A stretch of DNA of 64,000 nucleotides from Gari tellinella (GCA_922989275.2 OV277867.1:4526001-4590000), one strand, 5' to 3'. Shown: positions 12,701 to 21,221, counted from the stretch's first letter. Numbers and translations are program-made. The notes: generated by a model from the sequence alone, not told the origin.

Positions 12701-13945
12701 TTGTCCGAAACAATGCAGCCCATGCTACCCTGTTGATCCAGGCAAACTGTGACAGCCGTTATCAAAACAAAGACCTTTAATCGGCGACAAAAGACACCAC
12801 AGCAATTACACGCATGTTGTTTTAACTGGTGTCATAGGCACTCCACACACACATTTATCGCTATGTAACGAGTGGGACCATGTGTATTAACGGTAATTAT
12901 GTAACAGTTTGACCGCTACCTGTATCTTCATGCAGATGATGAGATAATCGTTTAGGTTCTGCGCTAGTAATGACATTTGAGTGACATTGGTATATTTATA
13001 TATATAAGTCAAATAATGCGAAATACCAAAAATCACAAGTTCGTTTAGAGCTATTCGGATACTAAATTAATATCCGGATATTCGGTGCTATACGGATATC
13101 CGGATATTCGTTGACATCCCTATTATTTAACATAAAAACTGACCTTTCTGCTTTACTTTTGTTCTGCATAGAGTAGTTACTATTTTAGAGATCTATGTGC
13201 TTCTTTGAAGAATGGCATCTTAACCCATTGTGTCCTGGTGATGCATATACACAACCTTTCACGAGCATTATACCCTATAAAGGAATAATGCCCTATGCAA
13301 ACAGTGTGGACCCAGATCACATGGATCCTTCAGGAGCTCTCTGATCAGGGTCTGCACGTTTTGTCAATATGGTAAAAACAACCTGAGATAGTACAAACTC
13401 GACTTGACTTAATTGGAAGTTTCAGGGATCAGTAATTTAACACAAATTTTACTGTATCAATAAGGTGTCACTGCTATTGACTCTTCCAGTAACTGTGACT
13501 AGTGCAGTAGAAGCACGCATGAACCCATAACCCCATAGTCTATTTCTAATTTTGAAGACAGATGACCACTGATAGCAGGTTGAAAGTAAAGCAGAATGCG
13601 CCTTAAGGCACATTCTGCTTTAAGCTACCATCTGCTAGGATACCGGTGGAGGAATTATTTAAAGGCATAAAAAGGTGTATCTATGGAGTAATGGGTTAAA
13701 AAAATCTTTAAAAAACCCAACAACTTATTAATTTGATTAAACGCCTATTTTTACGCCTATTTTTTAATAACCAAAACTTCTTCCTGCATTGAGCAGTCAC
13801 CTGTCTTTAGAGGTATCCATGCTAATGAATTGTGTGGTCAATGATACAAGATTGGCTAACTATATAATGAACATATATTTTCAGGTCCCGTATGAGGAGT
13901 AAGTCCATGTCCAATCTGTCATCTCGGGGAGCCTGGCAATTCTAG
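1..13945 (+). CDS. Unidentified Ser/Thr-rich protein, 3' part of a spliced gene
   Basis: Six exons splice in frame: <1..718, 3291..3375, 9758..9897, 10467..10563, 11644..11724 and 13885..13945. They total 1182 nt, giving 393 visible residues plus a TAG stop. All introns are GT-AG and phases agree at every junction (1, 2, 1, 2, 2). The reading frame is open to the left edge, so the true start lies outside; the first in-frame GTG at 16 is not a credible start. The first 239 residues are rich in Ser, Thr, Gln and scattered Cys and look disordered. The C-terminal part is basic and Asn/Ser-rich and ends in a short Arg/Ser stretch followed by RGAWQF. There is no signal peptide, membrane segment or catalytic motif in the visible part. 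I do not recognise the family. Gene structure is well supported; function is unknown. Confidence 0.75.
733..933. mobile_element. Hairpin element J
   Basis: Terminal inverted repeats GGGCCCGTTTCATAAAACTT and its complement enclose an inner hairpin at about 797-866 (GACATTTCTTTGGAATC paired with GATTCCAAAGAGATGTC). It begins 14 bp after exon a of the upstream gene. No clear target duplication. Confidence 0.7.
1032..2065. mobile_element. Pogo/Tigger-like non-autonomous element (Pg)
   Basis: The ends read CAGTATAACCTCAGTTATCC and, on the other strand, CAGTACAACCTCTCTCGATC. TA dinucleotides at 1030-1031 and 2066-2067 flank it. The right half repeats GGATAACAGAGG-type motifs. No transposase frame is present. 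Confidence 0.6.
2090..2170. repeat. E-type hairpin core, degenerate
   Basis: GACTACTCATTAGAA pairs with TTCTAATGAGTAGTC, followed by the ACATCATAGGGTTTGGTG arm typical of E elements. No terminal ends are left. A still weaker relic lies near 2990-3085. Confidence 0.55.
2729..2935 (+). mobile_element. C-family hairpin MITE (copy 1)
   Basis: The C shell begins CAGTAAAACCTCTCTATTAC and ends with the complement; flanks are TA. The inner core is a long hairpin CTTAAAGCAAGGTGACAGT...ACTGTCACCTTGCTTTAAG. Here the left terminus is worn (ATCAAAAACCTCT) and the right end is intact before TA at 2936-2937. Confidence 0.7.
3291..3375 (+). CDS. Upstream gene, exon b
   Basis: Acceptor TTGTTTTCAG at 3281-3290; donor ACAAG|GTAGTG at 3376. 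It encodes DKSYADIVRTPDRPPLKQ and about 11 further residues, entering in phase 1 and leaving in phase 2. The last five exon bases and the following 45 intron bases are the unit of the minisatellite that starts here. Confidence 0.75.
3371..4186 (+). repeat. 50-bp minisatellite starting at a splice donor, about 16 units
   Basis: Units start at 3371, 3421, 3471 and so on every 50 bp; one carries a 4-bp insert near 3909. Each begins ACAAGGTAGTGAACC or ACAAGGTGGTGAACC. The first five bases are the end of exon b and GTAGTG is its splice donor, so nearly every unit carries a donor copy. The final unit is divergent. Confidence 0.9.
4423..4502. repeat. B-type hairpin core remnant
   Basis: ACAAACAGTGCAGACCCAGA and a degenerate complement ending TATACTGTT. 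The shell is not recognisable. Confidence 0.5.
4540..4625. repeat. Short dispersed repeat Q
   Basis: GGCGCCATTTGCGCAAG and ATTTGGCTCAAGAAAATTTC recur with changes at about 9128-9212 (CATCTGGCTCAAAAAATGGC, TTTGGCGAAAGTGCTGGCGC). Nature unknown. Confidence 0.4.
5062..6847. mobile_element. Element R, 1.8-kb non-autonomous element with 6-bp duplication
   Basis: CAGGGGTTGCACTAA starts at 5062 and its complement TTAGTGCAACCCCTG ends at 6847. TGATAG flanks both sides exactly (5056-5061 and 6848-6853). The interior is AT-rich without a transposase frame; the right subterminal part has CGTACGG motifs. Confidence 0.75.
6854..8490. other. AT-rich intron sequence
   Basis: Intron of the upstream gene. 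Long A and T runs, no coding frame and no clear repeat. A small GGTGGATTACC inverted repeat lies near 8128-8190. Confidence 0.5.
8497..8650. repeat. 150-bp palindrome (foldback)
   Basis: The two halves pair over most of their length around CACTCGTGG-CAAAG-CCACGAGTG at about 8569-8591, with outer arms TTTTTTCAGTATAAGAT. No flanking duplication was found. Confidence 0.7.
8711..8796. repeat. Inverted repeat GGTACTTGACACAT
   Basis: GGTACTTGACACAT pairs with ATGTGTCAAGTACC, with ATCTAGATC/GATCTAGAT inside. About 85 bp with a short loop. Confidence 0.6.
9324..9412 (+). repeat. 44-bp tandem duplication
   Basis: ATTACTGTAGAATTATGTAT and the 24 bases after it occur twice in a row with no visible change, implying a recent duplication. 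Confidence 0.85.
9758..9897 (+). CDS. Upstream gene, exon c
   Basis: Acceptor CATTTAG before 9758; donor AAAG|GTACAC at 9898. It encodes about 47 residues including KENSRILEKHGMPSLLAGS. Phases 2 in and 1 out fit both neighbours. Confidence 0.75.
9992..10242 (+). mobile_element. B-family hairpin MITE, piggyBac-like (copy 1)
   Basis: The B shell is flanked by TTAA and runs from TTAACTCTTTCCTCCCTGAA to ACTAGGGTTCAAAGAGTTAA. The core hairpin pairs ACAAACAGTGAAGACCCTGA with its complement around GGGCTCCTTTCGGAGCCC. This copy is 251 bp and close to consensus. Confidence 0.85.
10467..10563 (+). CDS. Upstream gene, exon d
   Basis: Acceptor AACTTCAG; strong donor TTG|GTGAGT. It encodes DPAFRKQLNSNTPGYMKPT and a basic Asn/Arg-rich tail. 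Phases 1 in and 2 out. Confidence 0.75.
10637..10839. mobile_element. C-family hairpin MITE (copy 2), degenerate
   Basis: CAGTAACAACCTCTCTATTA at the left end, GTAATAGGTTTTACTG at the right, then TA. Core arms are partly mismatched, so an old copy. Confidence 0.7.
10897..11146 (+). mobile_element. A-family hairpin MITE, piggyBac-like (copy 1)
   Basis: The A shell is flanked by TTAA and runs from TTAACCCATTACCCCATAAA to GGCTATGGGGTAATGGGTTAA. Its core hairpin is CTTAAAGCAGGCTGAAAGTA...TACTTTCAACCTGCTTTAAG around GCGCCTTAAGGCGC. This 250-bp copy has a slightly altered left end. Confidence 0.85.
11154..11240. repeat. I-family hairpin (copy 1)
   Basis: GTCTGAGATTGTTCTCAAG pairs with CTTGAGAACGATCTCAGAC; the inner arms TTTGGTCAGATTTG and CAAATCTGACCA are shared with copies near 39.4 and 60.4 kb. 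Confidence 0.65.
11644..11724 (+). CDS. Upstream gene, exon e
   Basis: Acceptor TTTTTTTAG; strong donor AAT|GTAAGT. It encodes NSSLDTSDEAKPNTQIERSK and a short basic tail. The hAT-like element S starts 55 bp downstream. Confidence 0.75.
11780..13122. mobile_element. Element S, hAT-like non-autonomous element (1343 bp)
   Basis: The ends are TAGGGATGTCAACGAATA and its exact complement. The flanks GTATTTAA (11772-11779) and TTATTTAA (13123-13130) match in 7 of 8 bases, the duplication length of hAT elements. Subterminal regions repeat ATATCCGGATATTCG. No transposase frame. Confidence 0.8.
13220..13441 (-). mobile_element. B-family MITE (copy 2), divergent
   Basis: TTAACCC on the left and TTTCAGGGATCAGTAATTTAA on the right enclose a worn GCAAACAGTGTGGACCCAGA core. 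Confidence 0.65.
13520..13699 (-). mobile_element. A-family MITE (copy 2), internally deleted
   Basis: AACCCATAACCCCATAGTC to GTAATGGGTTAA. The core is shortened on its right arm; about 180 bp. Confidence 0.7.
13885..13945 (+). CDS. Upstream gene, terminal exon with stop
   Basis: Acceptor TATTTTCAG before 13885. It encodes SRMRSKSMSNLSSRGAWQF and then TAG at 13943-13945. The Arg/Ser run could be a kinase target, which is inference only. A polyadenylation signal follows within 12 bp. Confidence 0.75.
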
Positions 13946-13956
13946 TTGAGTGGAGA

Positions 13957-14067
13957 AATAAAGCTGTGTAACCTTCGAATACTCAGTATTACACATACAC
14001 TTCAATCTTGGTGCAATATTTGTGTTAACAGTTAATTTATACTGTCTGTCTCTAATCTACAAATAAA
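13957..14067 (+). promoter_or_regulatory. 3' UTR with two polyadenylation signals
   Basis: AATAAA occurs at 13957-13962 and again at 14062-14067. The first is very close to the stop, so the second is the more likely site used. Hairpin element A3 starts immediately after the second signal. Confidence 0.5.
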
Positions 14068-14070
14068 CTC

Positions 14071-14322
14071 TTAACCCATTACTTCATAAATACGCCTTTT
14101 GACGCCTCCAATTTATTCCTCCACTGAAGAAAATAGTTCCAATGAACACAGTAATAAATATGTATGATAGGAAATATGTTCAATATTCTAGCAGATGGTA
14201 GCTTAAAGCAGGCTGAAAGTAAAGCAGAATGCGCCTTATGGCGCATTCTACTTTACTTTCAACCTGCTTTAAGTAGTTACCTATAATCAATACTAGAAAT
14301 AGGCTATGAGATAATGGGTTAA
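14071..14322 (+). mobile_element. A-family MITE (copy 3)
   Basis: 252 bp between TTAA sites, with an intact core whose centre reads GCGCCTTATGGCGC. It starts right after the second polyadenylation signal of the upstream gene. Confidence 0.85.
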
Positions 14323-14340
14323 ATATTGAAAAAGTTTGAC

Positions 14341-14591
14341 TTAACTCTTTCCTCCCTGAAACTTTAAATGGACAATTCCAGTTTCCATCTAAGTCTAGTC
14401 CATTTCTGACTTTAAAGGGTTGTTTTTGTCAATGTTTGGCATTGTGACAAACAGTGAAGACCCTGATCAGAGGTCTCCTTTCGGAGCCCTCTGATCTGGG
14501 TCTTCAATGTTTGTATAGGACATGTGTACTATTCACATGTACACTGTTTGAAAAGCACGCCTATATGTGGGACTAGGGTTCAAAGAGTTAA
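14341..14591 (+). mobile_element. B-family MITE (copy 3)
   Basis: 251 bp, near consensus. Its right TTAA (14588-14591) is also the left TTAA of the next element. Confidence 0.85.
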
Positions 14592-14865
14592 CCCAATACT
14601 TCATAGTCTTAGATAAAGTTTAAACAACTCCCCCACTGACCGAAGTACATGTAGTTCCATTTTATACAGTTATGAATGTGCAACATAGAAATATTTCCTA
14701 TATTCTAGCAGATAACAAATTCAAATCCTATATCCTTGCAGATGGTACCTTAGAATAGGCTGAAAGTAAAGCAGAAGCATCTTTAGGCACACTCTGCTTA
14801 ACTTTCAACCTGCTTTAAGTGGTCACCTGTCACACTTTGAAACATACAAAGGAGTAAAGGGTTAA
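14588..14865 (+). mobile_element. A-family MITE (copy 4)
   Basis: It shares TTAA at both ends with flanking B elements (14588-14591 and 14862-14865). The left part carries a small duplication around ATATTCTAGCAGAT/ATATCCTTGCAGAT. Confidence 0.8.
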
Positions 14866-15100
14866 CTCTTTCCTCCCTAAAACTTTAAATAGACAATTCC
14901 AGTTTCCATTTAAGTCTAGTCCATTTCTGACTTTTAAGGGTTGTTTTTGTCAATGTTTGGCATTATGACAAACAGTGAAGACCCTGATCAGAGGGCTCCT
15001 TTCAGAGCCCTCTGATCTGGTTTACTATTCACTGTTTACTATTCACATGTACACTGTTTGAAAAGACGCCAATATGCGGGACTAGGGTTCAAAGGGTTAA
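14862..15100 (+). mobile_element. B-family MITE (copy 4)
   Basis: The right part of the core is shortened (TCTGATCTGG then TTTACTATTCACTGTTTAC). Third member of the B-A-B chain. Confidence 0.8.
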
Positions 15101-15159
15101 GCAAGAATGAGTTATCTATGATTTATTGTTTCATACTGATAAGTTCATGTTATTGAAGC

Positions 15160-15414
15160 TTAACCCTTTACCCCATAGAAGCACCTTTTAGCGCATTCAA
15201 TTTATTCCTCCACTGAAGAAAGAAAATAGTTTCAATTTATACAGTCATGAATATTTACTATGAAAATAGTTTCGATATCCTAGTAGATGGTAGCTTAAAG
15301 TAGGCTGAAAGTAAAGCAGAATGCGCCTTACAGCACACTCAGCTTCACTTTCAACCTGCTTTTAGTGGTCAAGTATGTCCAAACCTAGAAACAGGTTATG
15401 GGGTAAAGGATTAA
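15160..15414 (+). mobile_element. A-family MITE (copy 5)
   Basis: 255 bp from TTAACCCTTTACCCCATAGA to GGGGTAAAGGATTAA, with a slightly degraded core. Confidence 0.8.
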
Positions 15415-15860
15415 CAATGTTATAATAAATGTAGTCTAAATGATTTAACTTCACTTTTGTCTAACTTATTTGTATTTCTACCCTTGATTTTTATGCCACT
15501 AACTGGCATCAACTAATGCTGATGCATATACATATACATGTAGTTATAGACCTATCCATTCATCCAGTCCTTGTAGCCCATCCATGCGTTCATACGAGGT
15601 TAACCAGAGTTTAGGATCAACATAGCTTGCTAGAACACTTTGAAACAGTTGTTGCCGCAGACCACTCCCAATTCTTCTATATAACTCAGCCCTGATTTCA
15701 CCTTCATTTTCATTGTGGCAGAAACAGACGTTAACAAACCATTCATTCACCTTCATCGTAATCTTGACCTAATCTGGACTTAGTTTCAAAATCTATTGTC
15801 AAGCAAGACACTGGGGGCATATGTTTTTGTTGAACCCAGCTTCTTATTTGTGAATCAAAC
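15415..15860. other. Intergenic, no gene seen
   Basis: A 70-codon minus-strand frame at 15544-15756 has no recognisable motif and is not supported as a gene. Confidence 0.4.
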
Positions 15861-15862
15861 TT

Positions 15863-15970
15863 GCTTTACCCATTACTCCTTAGATACTCATTTAGTCTTG
15901 CAGATGGTAGCTTAAAGCAGGTTTAAAGTAAAGAAGAATTAAAAGTTTCTGCTTTAAGCTGCCACTTCTT
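15863..15970 (-). repeat. A-family fragment
   Basis: TTTACCCATTACTCCTTAGA joined to a shortened core AGCTTAAAGCAGG...CTGCTTTAAGCTGCCA. Confidence 0.55.
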
Positions 15971-17343
15971 TTCTTCTGTTTGAGTGTAACGTATTGCGAG
16001 AATTTATTTCCATGACTTTTTTTTTCTTTCTTTTTTTGTTCACATAGTAGTTTCATCATCCTGGGCCTGAAGTTATAATACTTAAAACGAACTCTGTGCT
16101 CAAAACTCAATTTTGATTACATGCTTTAGTTTTTGCAAAACATGCTTGAACTGATTTAAGCAACCTGGATTTGGATATATTTTTACAGTAGAATTATGGT
16201 ATGCAAATACTACATGTACTTATATATAAAATGTTTGATTAAGTGTTTTGAACACATAGTTCATTATAAGTTTTATAACCTCAGGGACTAATAATTCAAA
16301 TAAATTTAATTATCTTCAAAAAAAAATTTAAGTCAATATGTTAAAAAAAAAATTGAATGTGTTTGCCTGCAAAATAACTCATTCAAATAAGAATACTGCA
16401 GTGTACTTACAAGTATTTTTGATTTACCAGGCCGATGAACCATCTACAGTATATGTTAGTTGCGATATCGTAACTGTATTGCGGATACAGTTACGACACG
16501 CTAGGATCTCCACAATGGCGCAGGCCGACAGTGATTCACTGTCGCTTGAATAAGTTTCTATAACTTTTTAATTTTTACCGTTTTTGAAAAATAAAAGGTA
16601 GGTATCGGTTTGGAATGCATTTTTTGACAATGTGGGTGTGTAAAATCAGGTTACATACGTCTTTGAATGAGTTTCTCCCGATTTAAACTTTACTACTGTC
16701 AACCGGCATCGGTCTTCGAGGGATGGTCGGCCATTTTGAAAAAATATGTCCCATAAACCTCTTACTACGTATTCCATATATGGAGTGTGTAGTAGCCTAA
16801 AACGCCGCACATGTCAACGAATGGCGGGAAAATATCTAATACACGAATTAAGCTTTAAACTTGTTTTAAGCTTCCACCCTTAACCATATTAGCAATAAAA
16901 TAAATGTTTTAGTTTACCTGGGCAAAAATAATCCTCGAATTCATCAAAAATACCACAGCTCAGTAAATTTTCCAATTATGAATGAAAGCCTTATATATAT
17001 GTTAACCGGACAGCGTTTTACGCATGCGCGAGTTCTGTCTCGGCTTGGAAAGTCAAAACAAATAGTGGGTCGACACCGAACAGTTTTCAAATGGTCTTCG
17101 AGTGGGTTATTACTTAACACAAGAAGGTTATATATCAAAATATTGTTAATGTTTGAACATATATAACTGATAAACAACTGCTGCAGAATTTGCGCCACTG
17201 TAGAGATGCTAGCAAACTGTAGCTCTAGTAGACCTTGGTCTAGGGTTAGAGGTACAGTACTGCAGCTACAGTATATGTGTACTGGTATAGACTAATTCGT
17301 AATCCAATGGATTACATACTCAACTTGAACAGTTTATGACAGA
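15971..17343. other. Intergenic stretch, nothing recognised
   Basis: AT-rich with pyrimidine runs near 16015-16040. Somewhat higher GC at 16430-16560 and 16980-17060, without a supported gene. Confidence 0.4.
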
Positions 17344-17416
17344 TGACTGGTTAGCTCAACTGGTAGAGCATTGGCCTTGTATGCCGTGGGTTGCCACTTG
17401 AAGTCCTGCATTGGTC
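17344..17416 (+). tRNA. tRNA-Thr(UGU)-like sequence; pseudogene or SINE head
   Basis: GACTGGT pairs (with wobble) with ATTGGTC as an acceptor stem. The D arm GCTC...GAGC and A box TAGCTCAACTGG are good. The anticodon loop CTTGTAT gives UGU. The T arm lacks a clean GGTTCGAATCC, which argues for a pseudogene or tRNA-derived SINE rather than a working gene. Confidence 0.45.
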
Positions 17417-17585
17417 ACATATTTTTCAAGATCATAATTATGTCAGAAAGTTTTTCTGATTGTGAAATAAGAATATTATAATTATTCATTTTTGTTTGCA
17501 TGCACGTAAAGCTGATAATACAAGTGATATTTGCATGCAGACAGATTTGTGTTAAAAGGCTACTCAAAGAATAATATCCGTCTTT

Positions 17586-17613
17586 AACCCATTAGTCTAT
17601 TACTCTTCACATG
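17586..17613 (+). repeat. A-family left-end stub
   Basis: TTAACCCATTAGTCTATTACTC, about 28 bp, cut off by D copy 1. Confidence 0.4.
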
Positions 17614-17615
17614 TA

Positions 17616-17861
17616 CAGTGGAGAATCTGTTATTCTTTCCCAATAAACGCGTTTACGCTAAAACTATTATTTGCAGTGCAAACAGTTTGGAGCCAGATCA
17701 GACGCCGGGTAACCCGGCGTCTGATCAGGCTCCAAACTGTTTGCCACCAAGATAAACAAGAATTATCAGAATTGTCCAAAAGTTGTTCTTTTCTACGTTT
17801 TAGTGCTTTGCGTTTGCGTACGTTTGCGTTTAAACGTGAAAGAATAACAGATTCTCCACTG
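17616..17861 (+). mobile_element. D-family hairpin MITE, Tc1/mariner-like (copy 1)
   Basis: The D shell begins CAGTGGAGAATCTGTTATTC and ends with its complement; TA flanks at 17614-17615 and 17862-17863. The core hairpin pairs GCAAACAGTTTGGAGCCAGA with its near-complement around CGCCGGGTAACCCGGCG. Further in is GTTTGCGTTTAAACG. 246 bp. Confidence 0.85.
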
Positions 17862-17965
17862 TACCCAGTTTGTAAAGAAAAAGAATACTCATTGCTAGGG
17901 TACAAAAGGGTAATTTCAAGACTGAAACCAATCCTACTTTGTCAGAGATGTTGTAATTTGAACTA

Positions 17966-17989
17966 AGATATATATATATATATATATAC
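17966..17989. repeat. (TA)n microsatellite
   Basis: About 24 bases of alternating AT. Confidence 0.85.
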
Positions 17990-18018
17990 CGTACATGTAA
18001 GATATTCTTTAAAAATAT

Positions 18019-18226
18019 AGTAAACTCTCTATTATGACCACTAAACTGTGTTAATTATAAGGTGTTTAAGAAAGATGACTGCTTAACGCAAGGTGACAGT
18101 AAAAAAGAAAGCTCCTGTAGGAGCTTTCTGTTTTACTGTTACCTTGCTTTAAGCTTTCACATGTCTTATACAATCAATTAGCCTTCTTTTTAGTGGTCGT
18201 AAATTCGTAATATAGAGGTGCTGTAT
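18019..18226 (-). mobile_element. C-family MITE (copy 3)
   Basis: TAGTAAACTCTCTATTATGA to TAATATAGAGGTGCTGTA. The core is almost fully paired around GCTCCTGTAGGAGC. Confidence 0.75.
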
Positions 18227-18286
18227 TAAGTGATAACTTGAAGTAATATGGAGACACCTTGAGACTTAAGACCTCTTACCTGACTG

Positions 18287-18375
18287 CTTAATGCAGGATA
18301 GAATGATACAAAACTTCTTCTAGGAGCTTTCTGCATTATTTTTACCATGCAATAAGCAATCACATGTACTAGTAT
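18287..18375. repeat. C-like hairpin core without shell
   Basis: GACTGCTTAATGCAGGATAG and ATGCAATAAGCAATCACATG around CTTCTAGGAG. Degenerate; termini missing. Confidence 0.5.
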
Positions 18376-18411
18376 TAAATACTGCACGTGTGTCTTCTAT
18401 TGAGTGATTGC

Positions 18412-18674
18412 TTAACCCATTACCCCATAAATACGCCTTTTTTAAGCCTTTAATTTATTCCTCTACTGAAGAAAATAGTTCTAATTCATTATTATTTGTA
18501 TTGTTACAAATAAGAATCCTAAGAAATAGTTTCTATATTCTAGCAAATAATAGCTTAAAGCAGGCTGAAAGTAAAGCAGAATGCGCCTTAAGGCGCATTC
18601 TGCTTTACTTTCAACCTGCTTTAAGTGGTCACATATCTTCAAAAATAGAAACAGGCTATGGGGTAATGGGTTAA
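18412..18674 (+). mobile_element. A-family MITE (copy 6), near consensus
   Basis: 263 bp between TTAA sites. The core arms pair almost without mismatch around GCGCCTTAAGGCGC, so this is a good reference copy. Confidence 0.9.
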
Positions 18675-18940
18675 TGCAGGATTTATTGTAGGTTTTTAGT
18701 TTACATTTCTTTGTTATTGTTTAGGCTTATTTTAATCCATTTCATTTGCTTACCTTAAAAGCATGCTATAAAATGTAAATAAAAGATCAGGAAAACTTCA
18801 CATGTTTGTTCTTTGTTTAGCTCAGTGTTTGTTGGTGTGTATAAAGATCAAGGTCTTGACCTGTTTAATTAAGAAATAATGAATTCCTACCAATGCATTA
18901 TCCTGCAATAGAACGCAGGTAGGAGTTGAGATGCAAAGTA

Positions 18941-19120
18941 CAGTAAAATCTCTCTATTATGACTGCTAAATTGTCACACAATGTGTTAACTATTAAGTGT
19001 TTACATCAGTGACTGTTTTAAGCAGGGAGCTTTCTGTTTTACTGTCATCTTGCTTTAAGCTGTCTCATGTCTTTTATACAAGCAATAAGCTTTAGTGGTC
19101 GTAATAGAGAGGTTTTACTG
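18941..19120 (-). mobile_element. C-family MITE (copy 4), left core arm deleted
   Basis: TA-flanked (18939-18940 and 19121-19122), CAGTAAAATCTCTCTATTAT to GAGAGGTTTTACTG. Only one arm of the core hairpin remains. Confidence 0.8.
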
Positions 19121-19213
19121 TAAATAAATCACAAGGCTATAGGCGGAGTAGTTTAATTACCAGCATCTTAACTCCTTCCTGTGTTCTATTGTACGATAAT
19201 ACACTGGTATGAA

Positions 19214-20480
19214 TTTTTAGCTTACCTGTGCCAAGGTTACCGGTAGCTGTTTTGATTGTGCTGTGTCCGTCTCCATCCATCTGTAAACAGTTTCTTTAAA
19301 AGACAGCTCCTCCTAAACTACTGCATGGAGTTTTACCAAACTTGGCAGGAATGATCCTTATATGGTCCTCTTTCAAAGTTATTCAAATAGTACCGTTTTC
19401 GTTTCATACCTAGGTCACAGGAGCTAAAAATAAATTACATGTATTTCAATAAAAACCTTAAAAATCTTCTTGTCTGAAACCACAGTACCCTGAGCTTATA
19501 TATTTGGCACAAACATCAGCTATAGGTCCTCTATCAAGGTTGTTCATATTGAGTCCTGGGGTCAAAATGCCCCTGCCCCAGGTGTCACAAAGTTTCATAA
19601 AGTTATATAGTAAAATCTTCAAACATCTTCTCTTAAACTTATATGGCAAGAGCTTTGATACTTGGCATGCTGTCATTTCTAGAGGTGCTTTCTCAATATT
19701 GTTCAGATGGTTCAGTTTCGTTGCATTTCTAGGTCACAGGAGCTAAAATTGATTGTTTCAATAAAAACTTAAAAATCTTGTCTGAAACCACAATACCCTG
19801 AGCTTTTGGCACGAAGCATCATCTACTGGTCCTCTATCAGTATTGTTAAAATTATGGCCCTTGGGTAAAAAATGACCTCATTTAGTGAAATGTTCAAACA
19901 TCTCTGAAACTGATATGGCCAGAGCTTTGATAATGGCATGGTGACACTTCTAGAGGGCCTTTACCAATATTGTTCAAATGGTTCTGGTCTGTTGCATATT
20001 TAGGTCACAGGAGCTAAAAATAGATTTTTTCAGTTAAAACTTCAAAAATCTTCTTGTCTGAAACCATAGTACCATGAGCTTAGATATTTGGTACAAAGCA
20101 TCATATACAGGTCCTCTATCAATATTGTTCAAATTATGTCTCTGGAGTCGAAAAAAGACTCCACCCTGGGGGTCACAAAATTGCATAGAGTATTATAGTG
20201 ATACTTCAAACATCTCAGAAACTAGTATGGCCAGTGCTTTGATACTTGGAATGGTGTAACTTCTTGAGGAACTTTACCAATATTGTTCAAGTGGTTCAAG
20301 TCAGTTACAAATCTAGGTCGCAGGAGCTAAATATAGATCTTTCAATAAAAACTTTAAAAAACCTTCTTCGTGAAATCTTCAAAAATCTTCTTGTCAAATT
20401 TGCCAGCTCCGTGGGTCATCTAAAAAGTTCTCTGTCAATATTGTTCAAATTATTGTCCTGGGTATATACTCAGTGAATGG
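19214..20480 (+). mobile_element. H-family long repeat (copy 1), old
   Basis: The H family starts TTTTTAGCTCACCTGAGC, soon has GTCCGTC-type repeats, and ends CTCAGGTGAGCG then a short palindrome and CTCTTGTTT. Here the start is TTTTTAGCTTACCTGTGCC and the end is lost near CTCAGTGAATGG. Inner units (TCTTCTTGTCTGAAACCA, TAGGTCACAGGAGCTAAAA) repeat several times. Confidence 0.7.
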
Positions 20481-20570
20481 TACAATCATATTTCATAATT
20501 TCTCATTAGATATTAGATACTAAATTCTAAAATTATTTTCTATTCGCATATCCAAATAAGTTTAACTAAC

Positions 20571-21200
20571 ATGACAGTTTCGCCACACCTTTGGTGTGCC
20601 TTCTTCAGACATAAGTCATTCCAGATGAGTGATTTAGGGTTTTACGTTAAAGTCTGTTCTGAGCAAACAACTGCACCTACGGTCACAAATCTTCTTATGC
20701 TGATGCGTCTCAATGAGCAGACCACAATGCACTATAGTTTGGTGGCCTTGATCTTTGACCTTGACCTCAAGGGTCAACATTAAGGTTTTGCGTTAAGAGT
20801 CTGTCCTTAGCAAAAGACTGCACCTACGTCCTACAGTCATGAAACTTTATATGCTGATGCGCCTCAATGAGTAGACCACGATGCACTACAGTTTGGTGAC
20901 CTTGACCTCTAGGGTAAATATTAAGGTTTTGCATTAAAGTCTGATCTAATCAAATGACTGCACCTATGGTCACAAAACTGTGTACGCTAATGTGCCTCAA
21001 TGAGTAGATCTTGATGCACCACAGTTTTTGCTACCTTGACCTTTGACCTTGACCTCTATAGTCAAAGTTAAGAGTTTGCTTTGAAATCTGTTCTGAGCAA
21101 ATGACTGCATCTAGGTAACGAAACCAGGATGCATCCCAGTTTGACCTTGACCTCTAGGGTCAAGGTTAAGATTTTCTGTTAAAGTCTGTTCCTTGCAGGA
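20571..21200 (+). repeat. Imperfect tandem repeat of about 145 bp with TGACCT motifs
   Basis: Four to five units share AAAGTCTGTTCTGAGCAAA, TGACTGCACCTA, CTCAATGAGTAGA and TTGACCTTGACCTCTAGGGT. The frame that happens to be open across the first unit is not a gene. Confidence 0.75.
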
Positions 21201-21221
21201 GGTCAGCTTCGTCATATTTGA

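Noticed and set aside
15544..15756. Minus-strand 70-codon frame as a gene
   Set aside because: No motif, no homologue recognised and no splice or promoter signs.
17630..17966. Overlapping frames across D-family hairpins as genes
   Set aside because: The same peptides appear on both strands at every D copy (17.6, 36.0, 44.3 and 47.8 kb); they are translations of a hairpin MITE.
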